A stretch of 64,000 nt of DNA from Phyllostachys edulis (Eukaryota; Streptophyta; Magnoliopsida; Poales; Poaceae), in NCBI GenBank assembly GCA_036346405.1, contig CM070554.1, positions 44,539,058 through 44,603,057 on the forward strand, in the 5' to 3' direction. Of the stretch, positions 21,396 to 32,800 are shown one piece after another. The notes under the pieces are model-generated. The model made no database searches, was not told the DNA's origin, and saw nothing but the letters and a program-made list of their open reading frames with translations. The number at the start of each line of letters is the position of its first letter. The stretch's first letter is position 1. The position numbers were made by a program, and so were the translations under genes.

Positions 21396-24300
21396 TGTTG
21401 AGACCGCGGATGAATCAATCCGAGCCCTCTGTGTATTCTAAACTAGTCCCATGATCAGTAGCTAGTTCACACAATTGCAATATTGATGAAATCATATCCA
21501 TGCAACGAAATATCTAAGAGCAGATAAATTAATATTACTAGAAGCAATGAACCTTATGGTCAAGGTTTACAAAGTTTGCCACGCAGGGCTTTAACGACAA
21601 AAGATAAACTTGCAGCGGAAAGAAACAACTCGTGGTAGCCATCCGACATGCCCACAGGCAATCGAGTGGAGAATGTGACCTAATTTGTAGTCTTCAAAGT
21701 ACTCCTCCTCGTAAAACTCTGTGTTCCCTGGTTCTTCCTCGGTAACTGATCAATAATGGCACAAAGCCGTGAATACTTTAAAGTACTCAGCAAGTGGTAG
21801 AGAAATGTATGCAAGTAGTATTCGTGCAAGGCTTGAACAAGGATATCTTTGTGGCTATTTTGCATAAAGCAGTAATGACAGTAAATACAGTAAATAGATT
21901 GAAAAGAATAATAAATAAATAGACAATTGCTTTGGAACAACCAATAAACCTCCCTCTCACCAGGCATGTCCATAACCGAGGACACGATTATTCGAATAGT
22001 TTTTAACACTCTACAGATGTTGTATAGCTTGATCCACAAGAGATAATCAGTTTATAATGTTGGCCATTACACGCTTCCGTAGGCGTGCGACTAAGTGATT
22101 ATCACAAGGCTTTTAAAAAGTTTTGTCTTAACCCTGTTCTTCCCGCTAAGGTTTCACTTACTTTGGACTAAACCATCCGCCGGAAGCCCCCTTTTGCGCC
22201 ATGTGAATCCATCCATAACCTCGGAAATCACACTACCACGACAGAACCAAACTAATACATTACTAATTAATCAGTCGGGTCCACCCCATCGTGGACATGT
22301 GGTTGTACGGTAAGGTCCAGATCAATGGTGCACAAAGTTAAGTCCTTAGTGACTACTCAGGCGAGGTAACCACATCCCAAAATCATCCCCTTTACTGCAT
22401 GATGATTCGCCTGAGTATGAAATCATTTTTGTTCGACCCAGCCAAATGGCAACTCTTGTCATGGCACAATAATTTTTAATAACAGTGGCCACGTGACAAT
22501 TCCATATATCATTTAGTCAATATTTCCATTTTTGAACATATGATCATGAATCCCATCGCGACGAAGCATGGCTAAGCATAATATGATACCCACGTTGGTA
22601 CTAAAATATGCCCAACAAAAATTATCCAACCTATGGTATTCAAGGATACATGTCAATCACAATTATCAAGGTGTCATATTGTCAAATAAGTATTTAGCTA
22701 CTCCCGAAAACAGTTGATATAAAATTAGCAATGCATGTTGATATAAAACATTATAGTTTAGTAAAAATGGGTTCAACATGATCAAAGGTCTATGACTTGC
22801 ATTCGTTGAAGGTTTGAGTTGCTTCGTCTGACGGGTCCAAAAATTCTTCAGAAACGCCGGAATCTATACGCACGAAAAAAGCTAAATAAGTACAACAATT
22901 CCTAAAATAATCCAAAAATAATCAAATTAGAACCAAATGAAAGGGGTTGAATTTAGATGAATTTACAAATGGGAATCGATGGAATCGAAGTTCGTATGGA
23001 GGAGAACGAATGTTTGGAAGTTTGCAATCACATGAAATGATAGAAAAATTAGAAAGTTGGATATTCCTGGAATATTCCAATTTAGGATTTTTGGATTAAA
23101 ATAAAGACTGGCTTGTGGGTCCCACATGGAGGTGAGGGAGAGATGGAAAGAGAGAGGAATGAGTGAATGACAAGGGGGTCCCACATGGAAGTGACTCAAA
23201 TAAGGAAATAGAGGATGATACGGAGGAGTACAGAGCTGCTTCCAGGAGCTCGGGTTCAACGGTGGTGCCGACAAGGGGCTAGGCGGCTACAGCTGGGGAC
23301 AAGCAAAATGGAACGCTAACGAGCCAAGGAACGCAAGGGAGGTGGCGGTGCAATGGGAGGTGGCGGTCTGGGGAGGGAGGTCAATGCGGCGAGAAAGCGC
23401 GACAATGGTGGCGGTGCCAGGTGGTGGTGGCGAGAGGAGGAGAGCACGGCATGAAACGTCGTGAGGTGAAGCCGGTGGTGGGGTCAAAGGTGGCGAGGCT
23501 CCACTGTAGGCGGCGCAAAAGGCGACGGAAGGAGCTTCGACCAACGGCGGAAAAGCTCCGGTTGCGAAGAGGAGAAGGCGAGAGAGGAGGGGAGAATCGG
23601 GGAGGTGGATAAGGAGACCGAGGCGCACCTCGTGACTGGGTGGCATGGCAAATGGTTGGTCAGAGAGGAAGAACGGAGGAGGTGGAGCACGGCCGGAGTT
23701 GGGGAAGGAAGAGGGGGCACGATGGTGAGCTCCGGTTGGGGAAAATTGGAGGAGAGAAGGGGGAAGGGGGAGGAAGGGATTGCACCACTTTTTATAGAGG
23801 GGAAAGGAGGTGGCAACGCGACATGGGGAGACGCGGCAGACGCAGTGTGAAGCCGAGGCCGAGGGGCGGTCTTGGCTGGGGGCTGAGGCGCGAGGGCGGC
23901 AAGGCATGGGCGAGGAGCCGTGGGATCGTGACGGATATGATATGTGTGCTGTGGTGGCAATGAAAATCGGCACAGCGCAAGGCGCGTTGTTGGGAAGAAG
24001 AATAGGAGCCAGAAAAGAAAAGAAAGAAGAGAGATAAAAAGAAAAGAAAGAAAAAAGGAGAAAAAGAAAGAAAAACTGAAAAATAAAATAAATCCAAAAA
24101 ATGAAGTTTATTTTAATCATTTAAATTTTTTATTTTCTCGAAATTTTAAATTAAGCTTTAAATTAATCCAATAAAATGCAAATGGTTTATTTTATTTTTA
24201 AAGCTTTAAAAAGGCACTGGAAATTAGGATGACTGGAAAGAAATAAAAAGAACTCAAAGGAACTAACAACAAGGTCTTGGAAAAAGGAAATCAAAGATAA

Positions 24301-24650
24301 AAACCAAAAAAATCAAATAAAACATTTTTTATTTAATTGGAGTTTGATTTACTCACATTAAATTATTTTATTTACGAAATTTCAAATCTTGCTCTTTTCG
24401 GTAAGTGAAATTATGCTAGACTATGGTAAAATGTATGAAATTATGAACTCATGTTGTATTATTTAACTACGCATTTACCTTTATATTTATGAAGTAATTG
24501 AACTATTTGTCATTTTTATTTTATGGTTATATATTTGTAGTGAGATTACAAGTTAAATTATGTGTGCATATAATTAGATATATATTTATAATATAATTAC
24601 ATATATATTTATAAATAAATAAATATTATTATTATTATATTAAAATCTGG
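21396..24650 (-). mobile_element. LTR (minus orientation), related to the 11-kb and 59-kb LTRs
   Basis: It begins TGTTGAGACC..GATGAATCAATCC, then the shared phrase CTAAACTAGTCCCATGATCAG..GCTAGTTCACAC found also at 11300 and 19300. It carries the shared LTR module at 21964-22040 and a TATAAAAA box on the minus strand at 23789-23796. GC-rich DNA upstream of that box gives long Pro/Ser-rich frames that are not genes. The right edge could not be fixed. A clean solo LTR is possible but no target duplication was found. Confidence 0.6.
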
Positions 24651-24786
24651 AACGATACGCCGGAATGGACCGGTACTGCTGTATTCCATACCAAGAGGCA
24701 AACCGGAATAGCCTCCGGAATAGAATTGATAACTATGTGTCATATGCCCGCGCCTAGTCCCGCACCCGCCCGTGCAACGAAGGTTG

Positions 24787-25052
24787 ATATTCTGATACCA
24801 TATGTAACAACCTGGCCAAAAATTCACTCAATGCTCAGCCCACTGTGGGGTGGATCCGCGCACACATAGCACCCCACTTACATTTTCGTCTTCGCTTCGT
24901 GTAAATGGTTATCCCAGATGTGCTATGTTTGAACCTAACATGCATTATATAATAGTACAACCCACTTTAGACAAATAATGTGGGACTAATCCCACCACAG
25001 AACTCCACACGGGCCGCACTACGAGCATAACATGCTATTACACCAAGCCTAA
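24787..25052 (-). mobile_element. PBS plus partial LTR of a minus-strand gypsy element
   Basis: TTCTGATACCATA (24788-24800), a PBS complement, is followed by TGTAACAACCTGG, the classic junction of a minus-strand 5' LTR. The LTR piece matches 21291-21395, which may be the partner LTR of the same element. It is cut short by the MITE at 25053. Confidence 0.6.
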
Positions 25053-25332
25053 GGGCATGTACAATGGTACAGATAGTTGTTGTCTATAGCAACTCTCTAT
25101 GTTTTCTGTAGACAACACTAAAGACAGCTCATACAATGGGTTGTGGTGATACAGTCGGCTACAAGATTGTAAACAACACACAATCTTTTAATATTTTTCT
25201 TGATTCTGGTGCTACAGCTGGCTACAGGATTGTGGACAGCACATTTCTCTCTCTTTATTCTCTTTCATCCACATCAGCTTAAATCATACTAACAGAAGCT
25301 ATAAACAACTGATATAAACATATTGTACATGA
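25053..25332. mobile_element. MITE with GGGCATGTACAATG-type ends
   Basis: The left end GGGCATGTACAATGG..ATAGTTGTTGTCTATAGC pairs with the right end GCTATAAACAACTGATATAAACATATTGTACATG, an imperfect terminal inverted repeat of about 40 bp. The interior repeats GCTACA(G)..GGCTACA(A/G)GATTGT twice. No transposase. The superfamily is uncertain. Confidence 0.65.
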
Positions 25333-25970
25333 TCAAACGTACCTGACAATGCCCTCAGGAAAACTATCTCGAAGTGAGAGTAGCTAGCTGTCTTAGGGGT
25401 AGATTCGTAAGTGCCAAACGTTGTGCAGTCGTTACTGTAATCAAGGCCGAATCCTAAAGCCTATTAATACTAGTACTAGTAGTTTATGTGTGCTCTTCGT
25501 TTAGAGCACAATGGCACATGTTTGGTTTCTGCTCAAACCTGTATGTTGAATTCTTTTGTAGGCTATTTGCCTGTCCGAAAAGATCTTCGTCTACACAAGT
25601 TTACAAGTTTACCTACCATAGTAACTGCATAGATCTCCAAACATCACTGACATGAGGAACACGTGAACATTTTAAGTGAATTATACTGCTCGTGAGAACA
25701 TTGGAAATGGATTTAGACTTGATGAGACCTGCTTGTCGAACATCGCGTGAGATTATCTCCTTCTGTTTGTTTTTTCGTAAAGACTGCACAATGAAATTTC
25801 AAACAGATGGAGACTAGATGTGATGGCCTGGGTTTTAAGGACGCGCATCATCCGAGCAAAGTGACGGTGCTATTGTACCATGATATTGCTTCGCGATCAT
25901 CGGATTAAAAAACAAAGGCTGAGATCTGGATGTTTCACTGCAGCGAAAACATCAGCAGCACTATGGCAGT
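25333..25970. other. unassigned intergenic DNA
   Basis: No supported gene. It includes a small TACTAGTACTAGTAG palindromic run near 25468 and a repeated AGAGCACAATGGCACA phrase. Confidence 0.3.
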
Positions 25971-25975
25971 TGATC

Positions 25976-26232
25976 CAAGCCATTCCTCTCAAATCGGACG
26001 GCTCAGATCTTCGCAATGTCACGTCACTATGCTCCTCTGTCATTGTCAATGCAATGGCAGAGAGCCGTTCCTCCTAAATCGGACGGCTCAGATCTTCGCA
26101 ATGTCACGACACTGTATTTATTTCTTATTGCCAATGCAATGGCAGAGAACCATTCATTCTAAATCGGACGGCTCAGATTTTTGTAATGTCACGATACCAT
26201 GCTTCTTTCTTTGCCATTGCCAATGACAAAGA
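25976..26232. repeat. 85-bp tandem repeat, 3 copies
   Basis: AAATCGGACGGCTCAGAT starts copies at 25991, 26076 and 26161, exactly 85 bp apart. Each unit also contains CGCAATGTCACG and GCAATGGCAGAGA. A more degenerate copy (CATCGGATTAAAAAACAAAG..GAGATCTGGATG) may precede it. Confidence 0.9.
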
Positions 26233-26659
26233 TGCGAATCCGGTTTCAAAGGAGGGAATATTTTCGTTGTCCTTTGTCCGCCGAAGAACAGAGATTGGTA
26301 CAGTTGATATAACAATGATACTATTGTTCTTGCCTTGGAATCGGAACGGCCTGGACCGAAGACACCACACCAGCTAGGCAGCTAGCATGGCCCCGAAGAC
26401 GCTCCCGTGACGCAACAGTTGAACTGTGATTGGCTAAAACTGTTGAAAACAGAAGACGCACACAGTTGAACTGTGATTACGCACACACAAACGTTTTAGT
26501 AGGAATATTATAGCACAATGACACATAGTACTCATCCTCAAACACATGCCATATGTTACATATGTGCACATATTGGTCGTTTCTAGTTTTTAGAACCAAA
26601 GTAACACCCCGGCTCCATTTCTGCAGAGACTGAAGATAGGATGTTAACCTTTTTTAACA

Positions 26660-26870
26660 TGGGAAAATAAGCTGCAGAAATGCACATGGAGTCTGTGCAG
26701 TGGACCTTGAACTGCCAAAGACTGACTGAAAAAAAGGCAGACCTTTAATTGAACAGATACACAGGTAATTATTTCCAAATTTGAAATCGTGGTGCCAACA
26801 CCATTATCCCTAGTCTCATTCAGGCCACATAACTACGCAAGTCACAACCTACAAGTTATTCTCCACAGAA
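26660..26870 (+). repeat. dispersed duplication, copy 1
   Basis: It shares GCACATGGAG(T/C)CTGTGCA, CAGGTAATT or AAGGTAATT, TGCCAACAC..CATTATCCC and CAAGTCACAAC/CTACAAG in the same order with 28660-28890. Copy 1 is about 2.0 kb upstream of copy 2, and both lie upstream of the lipoxygenase. No coding content is seen. Confidence 0.7.
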
Positions 26871-27464
26871 AGCTAGCTTCCTGAGGCATCTCCAGGGCAC
26901 TTTGTCCTTTTCACCTTTGGGCTGCTCCTTCAAAAAAGCGGCATCAGATTACGCGTCAGACACAAGAAGATTGAAAAAAGCCTGAGAGACTCGGAGTGCA
27001 TTGACTCCACTGGAACAAGTCTTGAGGAAGCTTTGACAATTGTGTCATTTGCCGTGTATAGGCAACCAGATTCAACGATGCTACAATGCTTCCATTAGCT
27101 GACTCAACTGGCAGCCAGATTCCTGATAGCAGCTATCGACCCTGGGCAGCGTTGTTACTACTAGTCATGTTAAAGATTATTTGTGATTCCTCGCAAGAAA
27201 GGGAAGAAGATAATTTGTGATTAAAATAAGGAGTGTAGAACAACCCTTATAAATGTGGGTATAATATATACCTTCTGTTACTTGTTAAGCAGGAATTTTG
27301 TTTTGTTTAGTATAGTTCATGCTAGGCGAGAAGCGAATTTGGTGGCTCATCATTGTGCCAAACAAGCACGCCCAATTTTTTGGGTGTCGTCCCTATAGCA
27401 AAATTGTATTCCTATTGATTAATTAATGAAAGCTCTTGGTTCCAAAAAACAAAAGTACAAATAC
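26871..27464. other. unassigned intergenic DNA
   Basis: No supported gene or element. AT content rises towards the right. Confidence 0.3.
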
Positions 27465-27829
27465 TATGACATATTTGATTTTTTTTATTAATTAACCTTT
27501 TTTTTATTTTAAAGTTAACCCCGGCGCACTTTATTTCCAATTCTGATCCTTTGGTCACGTCACCACTTGTGGCGTGACAAAACAACACTGTTACACTAGC
27601 CTATTTCTGGTCAAACTGGCGTGACAGTATTATTTGGTCACGCTACAACCAATGACGTGAAAAAAATGCTATTTTTTGGACTTATCCTGACGCGTGATGT
27701 TGTTTTTGTTTTGTTACGCCACCACCCGTATGTGTTAAAAAAAGGTTAAATTAGAAATAAAAGACTGTTGAGGTTAACTTTAAAATAAAATTCAAAAAAA
27801 TGTTAATTAATAAAAACAAGTTTGACATA
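27465..27829. mobile_element. foldback MITE with long inverted repeats
   Basis: The left arm TGACATATTTGA(T)n..TATTAATTAACC..TATTTTAAAGTTAACC pairs with the right arm GGTTAACTTTAAAATAAAA..GTTAATTAATA..TTTGACATAT over about 60 bp. The loop holds several GGCGTGACA/GGTCACG words on both strands. Non-autonomous. The flanking duplication was not resolved. Confidence 0.75.
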
Positions 27830-28659
27830 TTTCTATGTACAGTATAATCTATGTATTTCTTCTATTATGTTTTTTCACCAACTATGATTCAGAATATCCT
27901 CCAGCTCCCATCTCTATATACAAGGCTAGGAACTCATCCCAATTGCTACCAAAAACAGATCTTTACTGTCAGAAACTAGTAATTTGTTCACGGGAATAAT
28001 AAATCTGACATAATAAAATTTATTTTTCCTGATGGGTTTTCCAAAACCGTCAAAAAAGCCTTGGGTGAATAAATTTGTAATTGCTCCAAAAAAAAACTTT
28101 GCTAGATGAAAACGGCACCCTGAGAGCACGCTGCTGCGCCACGGTGCTGAATTTCCCTTACGTGCATTTTGACTGTCAGTTCTTAACCTTATCCCTTAGT
28201 GTATGCATTGCCACAGGACAACTCATCTGCAGGCCGCTAAGCGTAGGATCTCTTCAGAACAAGTCCCAGTAGCTTCGCCTCATGGCCTTCCCTGACGGTC
28301 AAGTGCTGACTGAGATGGATGTCTTGACAGCCGTCGCTCTACTATAGGCTAGGATGATTTCTTTTGGCCCCATCTCAACTCATAGCGCTCTACGAAACAC
28401 GCCAGAATCTCATCAGGTGGATTTGACCCTAAAAAAACGGTGATGTGGATTTGACAGATTGTATGTGTCCCTTGGTTCCGAAGCATATTTCTATGTATGC
28501 TACCGTTTGTATATTTGTACAATTATGTTGTATCCCTGAACTATATGTTGCTCTAAATATTATCTGACTCCTATCTGTATAAGTGAATTATACGTGCCAA
28601 TTCTTGCACACCAAGCACCTAAAAAATTTCATAACACTGACCTCTGGTTGGTACACACA
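27830..28659. other. unassigned intergenic DNA
   Basis: No supported gene. The short frame on the plus strand near 28081-28272 shows no family resemblance. Confidence 0.3.
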
Positions 28660-28890
28660 GTAACGTAAGCTGAAGAGGTGCACATGGAGCCTGTGCACAC
28701 TGACACTGCACCATGGACTGTCTAGGTCAGCCTGATAAATGCCAGCACGTACAGAACCACATATGCAAGGTAATTCCTTCTTTCCACATTGTAAAGACAC
28801 CTGGTACTGCCGATGCCAACACGCCATTATCCCCTGCAGGCCTCATAAATGTGTCAGTGACAGCCTACAAGTCACAACTGTTCTCACTGG
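28660..28890 (+). repeat. dispersed duplication, copy 2
   Basis: Partner of 26660-26870. The shared blocks keep their order and spacing, with indels. It lies about 0.85 kb upstream of the lipoxygenase TATA box. Confidence 0.7.
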
Positions 28891-28993
28891 ACCAAAATCT
28901 ATGCTCCGTATAGAGCAGGATTTTAATTCAAATTCTCTATCTATCAACATGGATCTCAACGAAAATAGATTTTTTAAATATGCTTTAAATGGC

Positions 28994-28998
<5 letters not shown>

Positions 28999-29056
<58 letters not shown>
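28999..29056. repeat. (TA)n microsatellite, about 29 units
   Basis: An uninterrupted TA run, likely length-variable between accessions. It sits at the left edge of a possible foldback element. Confidence 0.97.
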
Positions 29057-29057
<1 letters not shown>

Positions 29058-29467
29058 TTCAAGATATGTCACCCAACTTTTTCAAATTGTATATGTCAGT
29101 CTAGTTCCTTGTTCCTTTGAATATGTCATTTCCTTGGGCTTTCCTCCGTTTCCTATTCTTTTCTTTTTCTCCCATCTATATTCTCAAGTGAACTTCCCGT
29201 TTTGCCTCTGCACTATTTGGATTGACCCAACACCATGGAACCGTTTGAACCACACAAAGTGAACCAATAAGACCCTATTCAACCAAACCAGACCAAGGCA
29301 AAGAAGAACACAAGCTGCGTCTCATGATGTTTGTCTTGTTTCACCGTGTTGTGATAGTTGTTCATGTTCACATCAGCTTTGCAATTTCAAAGGAGCAAAA
29401 AAATAAATTAGAGTAGCATATATCCAATTTTAAGAAACTGATCGACATATCTCGAAGTGGCAGATTT
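29057..29467. mobile_element. possible foldback MITE upstream of the lipoxygenase
   Basis: CTTCAAGATATGTCACCCAAC..CAAATTGTATATGTCA at the left is roughly the inverse of GCATATATCCAATTTTAAGAAACTGATCGACATATCTCGAAG at the right (29415-29462). The interior is non-coding. Ends and target site are unresolved. Confidence 0.45.
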
Positions 29468-29540
29468 TAGAATGACATACATCCAATTTTGCCGGCAGAA
29501 AACGAGCTAGTTTAGCTTAGCTGAAGGCCATCAACAGTGC

Positions 29541-29750
29541 AAAACGAGGAGAGCTGATGAGTTTGCACTCGCCCCCTTTTTGCCCCTCTGTCCTTCCCCC
29601 TCAAGGAAGCCGCATCAGATGCAAGGGGTGAGGCCAAAGGCTGGCACACATTCTCCCAACCGCCCTTTCCTGCTTTCTTGCTCCTCCAGTTCAATGATGC
29701 CCTCCTTGAATGCGCACACTCCAAGGATCCCCACTGATGAGATGTATATA
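29541..29750 (+). promoter_or_regulatory. lipoxygenase proximal promoter
   Basis: A TATATA box at 29745-29750 lies about 150 bp upstream of the first in-frame ATG. The 120 bp from 29541 are the segment copied at 11137-11256. The stretch includes a CT-rich block (CCCCCTTTTTGCCCC..TCCTTCCCCC) and GCACACTCC. Confidence 0.6.
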
Positions 29751-29898
29751 TTCTCGTGGGGCTTATCCCTTGTTTGCATCAGGGATCAGGAAAGGGCTCA
29801 GGTGAATAATACTGATTAGTACTAGCCTCAGCCTGCCTATCTAGGTGCTGCCTTGGTTGCTTCTGCGGTACTGTTGTTTGCTGGTGCTTGGTCGACCT

Positions 29899-32800
29899 AT
29901 GCAAATGCCCTTCTGCCCGAAGCTGTGGGACCGGAGCCCGGCCCCGGCGCAGCCAGAGAACGCCGTCGCCATCAATGGCACGGTGGTCGTCGCCAACACC
30001 TTCGGCTTGTCTGCGCCAGGGAAGTCGACTACCCTGCGCCTGTTCAGCAGCACGCAGATTGATCACGGTGAGTGAGTGCATGATGATGATGGCACACTCT
30101 TACTCATGTAGTAATAGTACAGTAGAAGTGGCACTGTGGGTTTCACCTTGTTTGGAAGTCTGAAACGTTTTTGTGTGCAACTGCAGAGACGAGGAAGGGG
30201 AAGCTGAGCGCGGAGGCGGCGCTGAGGGGCGGCAAGAAGACGAAGCACAGGAAGGCGAGTACGACGACCTACCAGGTCACCTTCTTCGTCGACGCCGAGT
30301 TCGGCACGCCGGGCGCCGTCGTCGTCAAGAACGGGAACTGTCGGGACCGGTTCTTCCTCCGACACGTGCAGCTGGAGCTCGCCGAGGACCGGAGCATCCA
30401 CTTCGAGTGTAACTCCTGGGTGTACCCCTACAAGAAGACCAACTTGGACCGCCTCTTCTTCATCAACACGGTCAGAATCGTTCGATCAAACCCGTTTTCT
30501 TTTGTCTGTAGCAGCAGCTTTAAGCTTTTGGGCTTATCCGGGTGCCTGACGCCAGAGCTACCTGCCGAACAAGACGCCGGAGGCGCTGCGGCCACTGCGG
30601 GAGGAGGAACTTAGGAGCCTGAGAGGGAACGGGAGGGGGGAGAGGAAGGACTGGGAGCGCATCTACGACTACGACTACTACAACGACCTCGGCAACCCCG
30701 ACACGCCGGAGCACGTCCGGTCCGTGCTCGGTGGCACCAGGACGCACCCATACCCGCGCCGCTGCCGGACCGGCCGCCCTCTCAGCAAGACCGGTAATTC
30801 CTTGATGGCATAACAAAAACGATCGATTCTTTCAATTCAGTTTGACAACTTACCATTCTTGTTGTGCCTAAGAGTTATTGTAACTTACTGACATTGCCTG
30901 AACCATGAACAATTCTTGGTTGCTCTAATTTCACTGTAATATATTGCAATTGCAACCAAAGACGGCGTGACCGAGACGCGCAAGCACTTGATCAACCTCG
31001 ACTTCTACATCCCGCCGGACGAGCGATTCAGCCCGGGGAAGCTCGCCGAGGTCCTGACGCTGGCGGTGCAGGCCGTGACACACTTCGTGATCCCCGAGAT
31101 GAAGACGCTGATCCAGGGCAACGACTTCAGGTCCTTCGAGCAGCTGAAGAAGGACCTGTACAGCAAGCCGGCGCAGCCAGTGGACGGCAAGGTGATGGAG
31201 CAGCTCAAGTCCTCCGTGCCGTCGCAGAAGACCTACAAGCAAGTGGCCAAGGCGGTGAAGGAGATCCCGGTGAAGTTCCCAATCCCACAAGTGATTGAGC
31301 GTACGTGACAGCATGCTACCTGAAACAAGAACAATGTGGATTTTTTTTTCTTATATACATGGAAGAAGTATGATGATCCTGGATGATGCAGATGATCATG
31401 ACGCATGGAGGAGCGACGAGGAATTCGCGAGGGAGATGCTCGCGGGGCTCAACCCTGTTGTGATCAAGAGATTGCAAGTAAAGCTCTACCATCCTTTCTG
31501 AAACTTTGTACTAGTTAACAACAACTAAAACCACATGCTCAGAATTGAAGTGGATGGTAGTAACCAATCCTTCACATCTTCCATTCTCAGAACTTTCCAC
31601 CGGTTAGCAGTGGAGGGAAGGCGAGCACGATAACCGCTGCTCATATCGAGAGTCAGCTTGACGGTGTAACCGTTGAAACGGTCAGTATAACTTCCTTGCT
31701 CAAACTCGAAGTACTAATCCTGTTCATGTTTCTCTCTGATGCAACAAATCGGAGAGAGCTGCTGTATTTGTTTCCAAGTTTCCTTTCCCTTTTTTTGTTG
31801 AATGAATTAGAGATGCACATTTCGATTCTAGATGAGCTTATTTTGTCAATTGGACCTGCTGGACTCCCCTGTATGATATGTTCTTCATGCTGCTATATAT
31901 GCAGGCAATGCTTCAGAATAGGCTGTACATTCTGGATCACCATGACTACCTGATACCGTACCTGAGGCGCATAAACACACAGAGCGTGTGCATCTACGCG
32001 TCGCGCACACTGCTGTTCTTGAAGGACGACGGGACCCTGAAACCGGTTGTGATAGAGATGAGCCTGCCTAGGGACGGCGCGGGCGAAGGAGACATCAGTA
32101 GGATCTTCCTCCCTGCAAGCCAGGGGACTGATGCACATCTGTGGCAGCTTGCCAAGGCTCATGTTTCTGTCAATGATTCAGGGTACCATCAGCTCATTAG
32201 CCACTGGTGAGTAAACATCAGTATAGTAGTACAGATCGATCTACAGATTTACATATTACAAGTGAAATACTTGCATCTTGCAACTTGAACTTTTGTTGGC
32301 GTAATGATGAACTATTTATTTTAAAAAAATTCTAAAATCCTAATACATGTAAATGTACTGTGGGTAAAACTGGTAAATGAATAAGGAACCTAAAACCTTA
32401 ACTAATTAGTGAGTCTTACCGATCCTAGCCCTTCGTTTGACTGGTAAATGTACAATGGGTAAAATTGTATAAGTGATGATGTTTTTAGGACTTTGTAATG
32501 AACCTTTCATTCGCTTTACATTCACAGTAAGTAAAAGTCTTGCATAAAACATTCATGTCAGCTACCAGTAACCACTATAGACAGCTCAACTTTTTTTCTG
32601 AAAATTTCAGTATTCAGATGAGAACATTCTCTTGTACGGTCAGCTTTTGCAAATTTCATTTCTACGTTCTCATTAAAAAAAATCATTTCAACTAGCGTTG
32701 TGTTCCTGAAACTCTGAATATCCACATGAAATTCCAATTTCACAACCAGAAAATTGACCTGACAACACCATCTTCTTGATGCATCATCCAACAGGCTGTT

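Noticed and set aside
23287..24120. 277-residue minus-strand frame, Pro/Ser-rich
   Set aside because: It falls in the GC-rich leader of an LTR next to its TATA box; low complexity, no domain, with overlapping frames on both strands.
29845..29898. upstream extension of the lipoxygenase N-terminus (hydrophobic LPWLLLRYCCLLVLG)
   Set aside because: In frame, but no ATG and a TAG precedes it at 29842; it would need an unseen upstream exon, so it is not used as a transit or signal peptide.
29853..30163. alternative frames over lipoxygenase exon 1 (signal-peptide-like MVASAVLLFAGAW)
   Set aside because: They are out of frame with the PLAT-domain coding and would not splice in phase to exon 2.
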